From NCBI GenBank assembly GCA_903895005.1, contig CAITSH010000228.1, positions 1 through 7,403 on the forward strand: a DNA stretch of 7,403 bases. The letters are read 5' to 3'. The notes below the pieces were generated by a model. The model saw only the letters and a program-made list of their open reading frames with translations. It did no database searches and had not been told where the DNA came from. Shown piece by piece: positions 1 through 4,906 of this stretch. This DNA comes from an uncultured Pseudomonadota bacterium. Lineage in GTDB: Bacteria > Pseudomonadota > Gammaproteobacteria > Burkholderiales > SG8-39. The stretch's first letter is position 1. The number at the start of each line of letters is the position of its first letter. The position numbers were made by a program, and so were the translations under genes.

Positions 1-1
1 C

Positions 2-964
2 TTTTATCGTATCGAGCAAATGCTGCACGAGCGCAAGCTGGTGACGCGGCGCGAATTTACCGATGCGCTGGAGATTTCGCTGGCGACCTTCAAGCGCGAC
101 ATCGAATACCTGCGCGACAGGCTGCATGCCCCTATTGAGTACGACCGCGACGCCGGTGGGTATCGCTTTGGCAAGCCCGCAAAAGGTGGGCCGCGACATG
201 AACTGCCGGGGCTGTGGTTCAACGCTTCTGAAGTCCATGCGCTCTTGACCATGCAACACCTGTTGAAGGGCGTGGAGCCTGGCCTGCTGGCGCCGCACGT
301 CGAGCCGCTGCTCGCGCGCCTGCAAGGCATGCTTGCCACCGACGACCTGACCGTGCCCGAGGTGGAGCGGCGCATACGCATCATCCGCATTGCGGCGCGG
401 CCGATGAAGCTCGCGTATTTTGAAGTGGCCGCCACCGCAACGCTCAAGCGCCTGCGCCTTGCCGTGACCTACTGGAGCCGCTACAAGGACGAGGTCTCCG
501 AACGCGAGCTCTCGCCGCAGCGCCTGGTGTTTTATCGCGGCAACTGGTATCTGGACGCCTGGTGCCACCTGCGCAAGGACATTCGCAGTTTTGCGCTCGA
601 CGGGATGCGCAAAGCGACGTTGCTGACCAGCACCGCCAAGAATGTGTCCGAAGCCGAGCTCGACGAAGTGCTCGCCTCGGGCTACGGCATTATTTCCGGA
701 CGCAAGCTCGAGCGCGCCGTACTGCGCTTTTCGGCCACCGCCGCGCGCTGGGTGGCTGCGGAGGAATGGCACCCGAGACAAAAATCACGCACCGAGGCCG
801 ACGGCAGCTATGTGTTGGAGTTCCCGTATAACGACGACCAGGAACTGGCCATGGACATCCTGCGCCACGGCCCGGAAGTCGAGGTGCTCGCGCCGCCTGC
901 GCTTCGCGACAAGGTGGCCGCACAATTGCGCGGGGCGTTGAAGCGCTATGCGAAAAATGGGTAA
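2..964 (+). CDS. WYL-domain transcriptional regulator (YafY-like), 5' end outside window
   Basis: This is probably a DNA-binding regulator that senses a ligand, possibly a nucleotide or nucleic acid, through its WYL domain. The frame is open from base 2 (reading F-Y-R-I-E-Q) before the first internal ATG at 20. Family members usually start about six residues before that F, so the true start probably lies just outside the window. Numbering from the ATG at 20: residues 1-50 form a winged helix-turn-helix (LATFKRDIEYLRDRL, then GGYRF as the wing). The WYL domain spans about 125-205, with the W-Y-L triplet at 176-178 inside GNWYLDAW, plus R189 and F191. The C-terminal part, about 230-314, fits the WCX extension. 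The length is normal and the gene looks intact. Related WYL proteins (BrxR, CapW) control phage-defence operons, but no defence operon is visible here, so its target is unknown. Confidence 0.9.
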   Translation, partial: FYRIEQMLHERKLVTRREFTDALEISLATFKRDIEYLRDRLHAPIEYDRDAGGYRFGKPAKGGPRHELPGLWFNASEVHALLTMQHLLKGVEPGLLAPHVEPLLARLQGMLATDDLTVPEVERRIRIIRIAARPMKLAYFEVAATATLKRLRLAVTYWSRYKDEVSERELSPQRLVFYRGNWYLDAWCHLRKDIRSFALDGMRKATLLTSTAKNVSEAELDEVLASGYGIISGRKLERAVLRFSATAARWVAAEEWHPRQKSRTEADGSYVLEFPYNDDQELAMDILRHGPEVEVLAPPALRDKVAAQLRGALKRYAKNG

Positions 965-1083
965 GCCCGCGATGTAGGGTTTATCCCTTGGATTCCGGAT
1001 TTAGGCAAAGCGATAACTGCGGAGGCAATTCACGCCCGGCGACGGCGGCGCATCCTGCAAGCTGAGGCATCCGGGCTAATTTA
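965..1083. other. Intergenic stretch after the WYL gene with a partial repeat relic
   Basis: I see no convincing gene here. Bases 985-999 (CCCTTGGATTCCGGA) resemble the outer end of the palindromic repeat found at 1084 and 1285, so this may be a decayed third copy. I see no strong terminator with a T-tract after the WYL stop. Confidence 0.4.
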
Positions 1084-1133
1084 CCCCATGGATTCCGGGT
1101 TCGCCCCGAACCCCGGGCGCCCCGGAATGACGG
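1084..1133 (+). repeat. Palindromic intergenic repeat, copy 1 (REP/MITE-like)
   Basis: The unit contains an 8-bp perfect inverted repeat, ATTCCGGG (1092-1099) and CCCGGAAT (1121-1128), so it can fold into a hairpin. Its outer 22 bases (1084-1105) are an exact reverse complement of 1264-1285. Bases 1115-1133 match the reverse complement of 1237-1255 at 18 of 19 positions. It resembles the common class of proteobacterial intergenic palindromes of the form GTCATTCC...GGAATCC. Confidence 0.8.
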
Positions 1134-1236
1134 TGGTTACGTTCCGGTAGCGGCAAATTTCTCGTCGTTCCGGAGAGCCACAGACAAACCCGGCATGATG
1201 TAAATGTTCCCGAGTGCGGCAGCATGCCATCCACCG

Positions 1237-1285
1237 CCGTCATTCCGGGGCGCCTGGGGTGTAGGCGAACCCGGAATCCATGGGG
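1237..1285 (-). repeat. Palindromic intergenic repeat, copy 2, inverted relative to copy 1
   Basis: This is the second copy of the repeat at 1084-1133, in opposite orientation, 103 bases away. It has its own 8-bp hairpin: ATTCCGGG from 1242 and CCCGGAAT at 1270-1277. The two copies could pair with each other over about 50 bases in single-stranded DNA or RNA. The spacer (1134-1236) holds no gene that I can support. Confidence 0.8.
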
Positions 1286-1348
1286 TTCGGGGCCAGCCGC
1301 CAAGGCATGCCATCGGCTGAGAACCCTCGCCAGATGCGGGTTTCCGGC

Positions 1349-1367
1349 TGGCTCATACCTTGAGCCA
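1349..1367 (+). other. Short hairpin in the leader of the DUF4258-like gene
   Basis: TGGCTCA and TGAGCCA form a 7-bp perfect stem around a 5-base loop (1356-1360), about 50 bases upstream of the start at 1416. No T-tract follows, so it is not an ordinary terminator. It may be an RNA structure in the leader or chance. Confidence 0.35.
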
Positions 1368-1415
1368 CGCCTCAGTGAGACTGCCAGCCATGGCAATCCC
1401 GGCACGGAGGCAAGC

Positions 1416-1718
1416 ATGGCAAGCGCAGTCAGACTGGCAACCCCCATCACCCGGCATGCGCGCGTGCGCATGCAACAGCGCGGCATTCCGCCGGCGGTGC
1501 TAGAAGACCTGCTTGACTACGGCAGGGCCATGCACACGCATGGCGGCGCTACGGTGCTCTACTTTGACCGCCACGCCCGCGCCGAGCTGGCGTGGGTTAA
1601 AGGCGGCGCCGTGCTGCGCCGAGCCGGCCGGCGACTTGACGCCTACGCGGTGGTGGGTGGCGACGGCGAAGTGCGCACCGTGGGCCATCGCTTCAAGCGC
1701 CTGCGGCGGCCCTCATGA
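1416..1718 (+). CDS. DUF4258-like small protein
   Basis: A 100-residue basic protein. The N-terminal stretch, about residues 9-32 (ITRHARVRMQQRGIPP followed by VLEDLLDYG), matches the typical opening of DUF4258-like proteins: a conserved H-A-x-x-R-M-x-x-R-G-I block, then a helix. The C-terminal half (LDAYAVVGGDGEVRTVGHRFKR) matches conserved hypothetical proteins of this type. I chose the ATG at 1416 because GGAGG (1406-1410) precedes it by five bases. The longer open frame back to 1224 runs through the palindromic repeat and is unlikely to be coding. No catalytic function is established for this family. Its fold has been compared with small RNase/toxin-like proteins, but nothing here proves toxicity. 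It overlaps the next small ORF by four bases (ATGA). Confidence 0.75.
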   Translation: MASAVRLATPITRHARVRMQQRGIPPAVLEDLLDYGRAMHTHGGATVLYFDRHARAELAWVKGGAVLRRAGRRLDAYAVVGGDGEVRTVGHRFKRLRRPS

Positions 1719-1807
1719 TCATGAGCGCGCTGCCGGGCGAAGCCCGCGCCCTCGTTGAGCTGCTGCCGCTGGCGCTGGCGTGGCTGTGCTGGGTGGTCAG
1801 TCGGTAA
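1715..1807 (+). CDS. Possible 30-residue hydrophobic small protein
   Basis: The ORF begins in an ATGA overlap with the stop of the DUF4258-like gene and reads MIMSALPGEARALV, then a hydrophobic segment (LLPLALAWLCWVV), then S-R-stop at 1805-1807. Residues 14-28 or so could form a single membrane helix with a basic C-terminal end. There is no ribosome binding site of its own, so it would depend on translational coupling. A second in-frame ATG lies at 1721. It is short enough to be chance. If real, it would be a small membrane protein expressed with its upstream neighbour. Confidence 0.3.
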   Translation: MIMSALPGEARALVELLPLALAWLCWVVSR

Positions 1808-1863
1808 GGATTTCACGCGTTGGGCGCAGATGAGCATTCGGCGAGGGGATTGGCCGTGAGCAC

Positions 1864-1892
1864 TTGTAATTTGGTAACGAATACGTTACCAT
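1864..1892 (+). promoter_or_regulatory. Candidate promoter of the first TA operon
   Basis: TTGTAA (1864-1869) and TACCAT (1887-1892), 17 bases apart, each match four of six consensus bases, but the predicted transcript start would fall inside the toxin start codon. TGTAAT (1865-1870) could instead be the -10 element, giving a leader of about 17 bases, though I see no good -35 for it. The promoter surely lies in this AT-rich patch; its exact boxes are uncertain. Confidence 0.35.
1872..1891. promoter_or_regulatory. Palindromic operator of the first HigBA-type operon
   Basis: TGGTAACGAATACGTTACCA is a perfect 8-bp inverted repeat around AATA, ending two bases before the toxin ATG. Its position fits autorepression by the HTH antitoxin or the toxin-antitoxin complex, as known for HigBA-type modules. 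The core recurs in the operator at 3563-3582. Confidence 0.7.
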
Positions 1893-1893
1893 T

Positions 1894-2250
1894 ATGACTA
1901 CGGTCATTCAGGTCGAAGAATACCTGCGCGCCAACGGCGCGAGCCCGTATAGGACATGGTTCGACAGTCTTGACGCGCAGGCCGCGGTAAAGGTTGTCAC
2001 GGCAAAGCTGCGACTGGAACTTGGCAACACCTCGAACGTGAAATGGTTTGGCGGGATCGGCGAGTACGTCATCGACTGGGGGCCGGGCTATCGCATTTAT
2101 CTGGCAAGAGACGGAGAAGCATTGATCATCTTGTTTGGCGGCGGTACGAAGCGGCGGCAGCAAAAAGATATCGAGCAAGCCCTGGCCATGCACGCCGAAT
2201 ACAAGGACAGGAAAAAGACCCTCGCCGCAGCAATGAAAGGAAAACGGTGA
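1894..2250 (+). CDS. HigB/RelE-type toxin of a type II TA module (Gp49/addiction-module killer family)
   Basis: A 118-residue toxin of the RelE/ParE superfamily. Family relatives are ribosome-dependent mRNA interferases that stop translation. Diagnostic blocks are easy to see: NGASPYRTWFDSLD (14-27), LELGNTSNVK (41-50), DWGPGYRIYL (61-70) and LFGGGTKRRQQKDI (80-93), then a basic tail. Length and order are normal for the addiction-module killer family and no residue looks lost. The ATG at 1894 is the only reasonable start, because an in-frame stop (1867-1869) lies upstream with no other start codon between. It has no clear Shine-Dalgarno sequence, since the operator fills that space, so weak or leaderless initiation is likely. 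The antitoxin gene follows four bases after the stop. The toxin-first order is typical of HigBA. Confidence 0.9.
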   Translation: MTTVIQVEEYLRANGASPYRTWFDSLDAQAAVKVVTAKLRLELGNTSNVKWFGGIGEYVIDWGPGYRIYLARDGEALIILFGGGTKRRQQKDIEQALAMHAEYKDRKKTLAAAMKGKR

Positions 2251-2254
2251 CCCG

Positions 2255-2659
2255 ATGGCACTGACGCGTGACTACAAACAAACCGTCGTCGAGCGCGTTG
2301 CCCGCGATCCGCAATTCGCCAGCGCCCTGCTCGATGAGGCGGCAACGCTGTTCCTGAGCGGTGAGCCGGAAACCGCGCGCCTTATCCTGCGCGACCTGGT
2401 CAACGCCACCATCGGCTTCGAACAATTAGCCGAGGTAACCGCCAAACCAAGCAAAAGCCTGCACCGCATGCTCTCGCCCAGGGGCAATCCGAGCATGGAC
2501 AACCTGGCGGCAATTTTTGCGGCCGTGCGCGAGTCACTGAATGTCACCCTGGAGGTGCATACCATCCTGGCCGGCCGGCAGGCCATGGTGGAGCGCGGCG
2601 ACGATAAATTTGAAGACTGGGACGCCGCCAAAGAAAATATCAAAAGATCGGTGGCATGA
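2255..2659 (+). CDS. HTH antitoxin partner of the 1894-2250 toxin
   Basis: A 134-residue protein with an XRE-like helix-turn-helix at about residues 54-93. FEQLAEVTAKPSKSLHRML, then GNPSMDNLAAIF, is the pattern of putative addiction-module antidotes. It should bind and neutralise the toxin encoded just upstream and repress the operon through the palindrome at 1872-1891. The start at 2255 lies four bases after the toxin stop. A purine-rich AAAGGAAAA within the end of the toxin gene may serve as a distant ribosome binding site. Many family members end soon after the HTH. This one carries about 30 more residues (about 104-134) ending in an acidic-then-basic patch (DDKFEDWDAAKENIKR), which could be a toxin-binding tail. 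That role is inferred. Confidence 0.85.
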   Translation: MALTRDYKQTVVERVARDPQFASALLDEAATLFLSGEPETARLILRDLVNATIGFEQLAEVTAKPSKSLHRMLSPRGNPSMDNLAAIFAAVRESLNVTLEVHTILAGRQAMVERGDDKFEDWDAAKENIKRSVA

Positions 2660-2696
2660 TTCAAGACAACAGGTTCCAAGCCGGAAAGGCAGCCGA

Positions 2697-2876
2697 ATGA
2701 ACGAAATCATTTTTGTAGTTGAAGACGCTCCCGAAGGCGGCTACACGGCCAAAGCGGCGGGCGAGTCTATTTTCACCGAAGCCGACACGCTCGACGAACT
2801 GCACGCGCAGGTTCGCGACGCGGTGCGTTGCCATTTTGACGAAGCCGCCGCGCCCAAACTGATCCGGCTGCATTAA
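2697..2876 (+). CDS. HicB-like small antitoxin-type protein without a visible HicA
   Basis: A 59-residue protein starting MNEIIFVVEDAPEGGYTAKA. The β-strand opening, the GGYTA turn and the helix TLDELHAQVRDAVRCHF match the HicB N-terminal half-domain. Very similar small proteins are often annotated, wrongly, as 2-oxoisovalerate dehydrogenase subunits. The start at 2697 follows GGAAAGG (2683-2689) by seven bases. In better-preserved loci the protein continues past IRLH and a HicA toxin gene (double-stranded-RNA-binding fold, about 60-80 residues) follows. Here it stops at IRLH, and only 72 bases separate it from the end of the convergent operon, so no HicA gene fits. It may be an orphan, a remnant, or a partner for a toxin elsewhere. 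It lies 37 bases after the antitoxin gene and may share that transcript. Confidence 0.7.
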   Translation: MNEIIFVVEDAPEGGYTAKAAGESIFTEADTLDELHAQVRDAVRCHFDEAAAPKLIRLH

Positions 2877-2880
2877 GCGC

Positions 2881-2911
2881 GCCCTGCAAAGGGCTTGTCG
2901 GCTGCAGGGGC
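2881..2911. other. Small alternative hairpins between convergent operons
   Basis: GCCCT (2881-2885) and AGGGC (2890-2894) form a 5-bp stem with a GCAA loop. GCCCTGCA can instead pair with TGCAGGGGC (2903-2911) with one bulge. No T-tract follows. It may weakly terminate one or both converging operons. Confidence 0.25.
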
Positions 2912-2948
2912 AAACCTACAAGCGAAAACCGCAACCGGTTACCCTTCT

Positions 2949-3236
2949 TCAGGCGACCCGGAGCACCAGTCGTTTGCCGCAAGCCTTGACGTATTTGCGC
3001 ACGGTCGCGATCGACGGAGAGTGCTTGCCGGTGGCCAGTGCACGCTCAAGGCGGGCGACGGCCGGCGCCTGGGTTCCCATGCGTTCGGCAACCTGCGCCT
3101 GCGTCAAGCCGGCATCCTGCCGCGCCTTGAGCAAGGCATCGAGCAACACGCCCTCTTCGCGCTCGATGCGCTCGACTTCGGCGCGCACGCCGGGTCGGCG
3201 CAGCAGCTTTTTAACCAGCTGATCATGGGATTGCAC
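2949..3236 (-). CDS. XRE-family (HigA-like) antitoxin of the second TA module
   Basis: A 95-residue protein with a textbook Cro/C1-type helix-turn-helix at about residues 38-90. LTQAQVAERMGTQAPAVARLE (44-64) contains both helices, followed by HSPSIATVRKYVKACGKRL. The N-terminal 35 residues are charged and helical, as expected for the toxin-contact segment. The gene overlaps the end of its toxin gene by 14 bases, so the two are co-transcribed and probably translationally coupled. It should neutralise the toxin and repress the operon at the palindrome 3563-3582. It ends with a TGA and converges on the HicB-like gene 72 bases away. The call is secure at family level. Confidence 0.92.
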   Translation of the reverse strand: MQSHDQLVKKLLRRPGVRAEVERIEREEGVLLDALLKARQDAGLTQAQVAERMGTQAPAVARLERALATGKHSPSIATVRKYVKACGKRLVLRVA

Positions 3237-3555
3237 GTTTGATCTCCTTCATTCGAATTTCGGCAATTTCCCGCTCGCGCGGAGGCGTACGTTCGGATTT
3301 TTTTATAAAGCTGTGAAGCATCACGATTCGCCTGCCAACAAGCGTACAAAAAAACACCCTGGCTATGCCTTCGGCGCCCTTTAGGCGAAGCTCAAACAAA
3401 CCTTCACCAAACGCTTTGGTGTGAGGCTCCCCAAGATTGGGGCCTAGAGCCACCATCCGGCGCGTGAGCACGATGTACCGTGCTGCAAGCGTATCGGGCA
3501 GATCGAGAATCTCCTTCTGAACAACCTCGCTGTAATAAACGATGGTGTAGTCCAT
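3223..3555 (-). CDS. HigB/RelE-type toxin, phage Gp49-like (PF05973 family)
   Basis: A 110-residue toxin, predicted to act as a ribosome-associated mRNA interferase like characterised HigB/RelE proteins. Key family blocks are present: GLFELRLKG (52-60), ARVFFC (65-70), IVMLHSFIKKSERTPPRE (77-94) and a charged C-terminal helix (EIAEIRMKEIKR). Arginine and lysine residues in the LHSFIKKS block usually form the active surface and none is missing. The start at 3555 is preceded by AGGTG very close to the ATG, a poor spacing. The promoter prediction places transcription start almost on the start codon. The toxin is first in the operon and overlaps its antitoxin by 14 bases, the usual HigBA layout. 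Confidence 0.92.
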   Translation of the reverse strand: MDYTIVYYSEVVQKEILDLPDTLAARYIVLTRRMVALGPNLGEPHTKAFGEGLFELRLKGAEGIARVFFCTLVGRRIVMLHSFIKKSERTPPREREIAEIRMKEIKRAIP

Positions 3556-3561
3556 GCACCT

Positions 3562-3589
3562 ATGATAACAAATATGTTATGTAAAGCAA
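3562..3589 (-). promoter_or_regulatory. Predicted promoter of the second TA operon
   Basis: On the minus strand, TTGCTT (-35, at 3584-3589) and TATCAT (-10, at 3562-3567) are separated by 16 bases. The -10 matches five of six consensus bases. The expected transcript start is about base 3555, the first base of the toxin start codon, so the mRNA could be leaderless or nearly so. The operator palindrome covers the spacer and -10, consistent with repression by blocking polymerase. Confidence 0.5.
3563..3582. promoter_or_regulatory. Palindromic operator of the second HigBA-type operon
   Basis: ATAACA (3565-3570) and TGTTAT (3575-3580) form a perfect 6-bp inverted repeat around AATA. Aligned with 1872-1891, 14 of 20 bases agree, including TAAC, AATA and GTTA. 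The position over the promoter fits antitoxin-mediated autorepression. Confidence 0.65.
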
Positions 3590-3654
3590 ACGCGTAATAT
3601 GCCGCTCGAAGTCACAATCAATCACGTAGAAATCACCCAAAATCGCCCGCAAAC

Positions 3655-3684
3655 CCGCGCCAAATAAGGCTCTCCAGCCATCGC
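3655..3684 (-). repeat. 30-base 3'-UTR element, copy A
   Basis: This matches 4374-4403 at 27 of 30 positions. It begins one base after the TAG stop of the HD hydrolase gene. On the minus strand it contains GGCT and AGCC able to form a small hairpin, followed by TTATTTGGCGCGG. Confidence 0.7.
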
Positions 3685-3685
3685 C

Positions 3686-4228
3686 CTAGCCGGCACCGGC
3701 CTTGTAAGCCTCCTCAAACTTCTCAAGTAAATACGGGCTCACGTCGCCGCAGGCGGTGACGACCTCTTGGGCCCAGATGAAGTAGTCCGCGCGGCGCTTG
3801 GCGTCCCAGTGGGCGGGCGGGCTCAGGCGCACGGAGCGCAGGTTGGAGGTCTTGTCGGCGAGCTTGAGCATGCGCGCGCGCTCGGACTTGTGCGGGGCGT
3901 TGGCGACCTGCAGGCGCTTGCGCTCGGCCTTGGGCAGGCTCTTGTCGTCGGTGCACTCGCGCACCAGCCCGGCGATGTCGTCGCCAAACTGCGCCACCAG
4001 CTCGTCGTGCGTGACGCCCTGGTCCTCGATGCAGTCGTGCAAGAGGCCCGCAATGATGAGGTTGGTGTCTTGGCCGTCGGTGGCCTCTGCCAAGAGCAGC
4101 GCCACCTCGGACAGGTGGTTGATGTAGGGCTCCTGGGCCACGCCCTTGCGCCGCTGGGCGCTGTGCTTTTGCGCCGCGTAGTCGAGCGCGCGGCTCAGCC
4201 TGAGAACGTCGTTCGCGATGATGGTCAT
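3686..4228 (-). CDS. MESH1-like HD-domain alarmone hydrolase
   Basis: A 180-residue stand-alone HD-domain phosphohydrolase resembling the hydrolase domain of RelA/SpoT and the small alarmone hydrolase MESH1 (similar length). It is predicted to remove the 3'-pyrophosphate from (p)ppGpp, or possibly a related alarmone, in a Mn2+-dependent reaction in the cytoplasm. Visible catalytic features are RRK (26-28), PYINHLSEVALLL (34-46, with H38), LLHDCIED (62-69; H64-D65 is the HD pair, E68-D69 follow) and KLADKTSNLR (122-131; D125 and N129). All expected metal and substrate residues are present. There is no synthetase, TGS or ACT domain. The start at 4228 follows GGGGGA at about nine bases. It sits between a TA operon and unknown genes, with no synthetase nearby. 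Other HD hydrolases are possible but fit less well. Confidence 0.85.
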   Translation of the reverse strand: MTIIANDVLRLSRALDYAAQKHSAQRRKGVAQEPYINHLSEVALLLAEATDGQDTNLIIAGLLHDCIEDQGVTHDELVAQFGDDIAGLVRECTDDKSLPKAERKRLQVANAPHKSERARMLKLADKTSNLRSVRLSPPAHWDAKRRADYFIWAQEVVTACGDVSPYLLEKFEEAYKAGAG

Positions 4229-4360
4229 GGTCGTATCCCCCGAATGGCCGTCAACGGCGGCCGAACGTTAAGTTCTTGTAACTCCCTGCGTAAAGCCATT
4301 GTGCGCCTGAGTGCCGGCGTGTGTGATGAACCCGCGAGCCGGCCGCTTGATCAGCGCGTC
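4229..4360. other. Intergenic stretch upstream of the HD hydrolase gene
   Basis: I see no gene here. Bases 4246-4262 contain GGCCG and CGGCC able to form a short hairpin in the leader of the hydrolase gene. No confident promoter boxes can be picked on the minus strand. A single GTTAAGT (4266-4272) looks like an integron core site but has no partner. Confidence 0.35.
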
Positions 4361-4401
4361 GACGGCTGCAAAGCCGCGCCAAATAACGCTTTGCAGCCAT
4401 C
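4361..4401 (-). terminator. Strong 3' hairpin after the 4409-4906 gene (no U-tract)
   Basis: GCTGCAAAGC (4365-4374) and GCTTTGCAGC (4388-4397) are perfect inverted repeats. The pairing extends to 14 bp in minus-strand RNA (bases 4361-4374 with 4388-4401) with one G-U wobble and a 13-base loop. It starts eight bases after the TAG stop. There is no run of T after it, so it may stabilise the 3' end or slow polymerase rather than terminate on its own. Confidence 0.5.
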
Positions 4402-4403
4402 GC
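4374..4403 (-). repeat. 30-base 3'-UTR element, copy B
   Basis: This matches copy A (3655-3684) at 27 of 30 positions and again lies just after a TAG stop, here with a five-base gap. In this copy the left half takes part in the 14-bp hairpin, which copy A cannot form. Confidence 0.7.
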
Positions 4404-4408
4404 ACATC

Positions 4409-4906
4409 CTAATCCGCAGCACCCCCTTTCCAGGCAATGCGAGCGATGGCGACCAGTTCCTCCACGGACAAAAACGCCGCCTTGTTGATCCAGTGGAAAT
4501 GATCGAGTTCGTATTCGGCGATGTTCGCCGACCAGGCGTCGAGCAGCAGGTAGATGGCGGCGACCTTTGCGACGACGTTTTGCCTTGGCGCATGTGCGTA
4601 AATGTGCGGCTCGGCCCAGCGCCCCCAGTTGTCGTCGTACGAACGCAGCCACAGGATCCAGTGCGTGCGCGCGCGGTTGCTCGACAGGTAATAGGCGTCG
4701 ATGCGCGCATTGACCGGGCTCCACGCCCACTCCACCTGCCCGATGTAGCGGGCCGAGCGCGGCATTTTGAGCGACGGCGGGACGGACCCTGGCGCATCCC
4801 GCGTACCCGCGAACCCAGCCGGGCGCGGCGGCAACGGCACCACCAGCGACAGGCGCTGCCGCGGCAGTTCGTGGGGCCGCATCGGGATGCGCGGAAGCGC
4901 GCCCAT
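4409..4906 (-). CDS. Unknown 165-residue protein coupled to the upstream gene
   Basis: I do not recognise the family. The start is the ATG at 4906, whose A is shared with the last base of the upstream TGA (TGATG). GAGGA lies about six bases upstream, at the end of the upstream gene. The first 45 residues are proline- and arginine-rich and look unstructured. From about residue 50 the protein looks folded: a tryptophan-rich part (YIGQVEWAW, then THWILWLRSYDDNWGRW, residues 53-97) followed by helices (VVAKVAAIYLLLDAWSANI, then EYELDHFHWINKA, then a final helix). There is no signal peptide and no clear membrane segment. Tight coupling to the upstream unknown gene suggests the two products act together, perhaps as a complex. 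The C-terminal W-K-G-G and scattered histidines give no recognised active site. Confidence 0.65.
   Translation of the reverse strand: MGALPRIPMRPHELPRQRLSLVVPLPPRPAGFAGTRDAPGSVPPSLKMPRSARYIGQVEWAWSPVNARIDAYYLSSNRARTHWILWLRSYDDNWGRWAEPHIYAHAPRQNVVAKVAAIYLLLDAWSANIAEYELDHFHWINKAAFLSVEELVAIARIAWKGGAAD

Noticed and set aside
1224..1415. Upstream extension of the DUF4258-like gene
   Set aside because: It would translate the palindromic repeat. The ATG at 1416 has GGAGG at ideal spacing and starts where family similarity starts.
4246..4400. Integron attC sites between cassettes
   Set aside because: One GTTRRRY-like core (4266-4272) is present but no matching RYYYAAC partner, and genes lie on both strands with operator-promoter regions of their own. 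The repeats do not have attC architecture.
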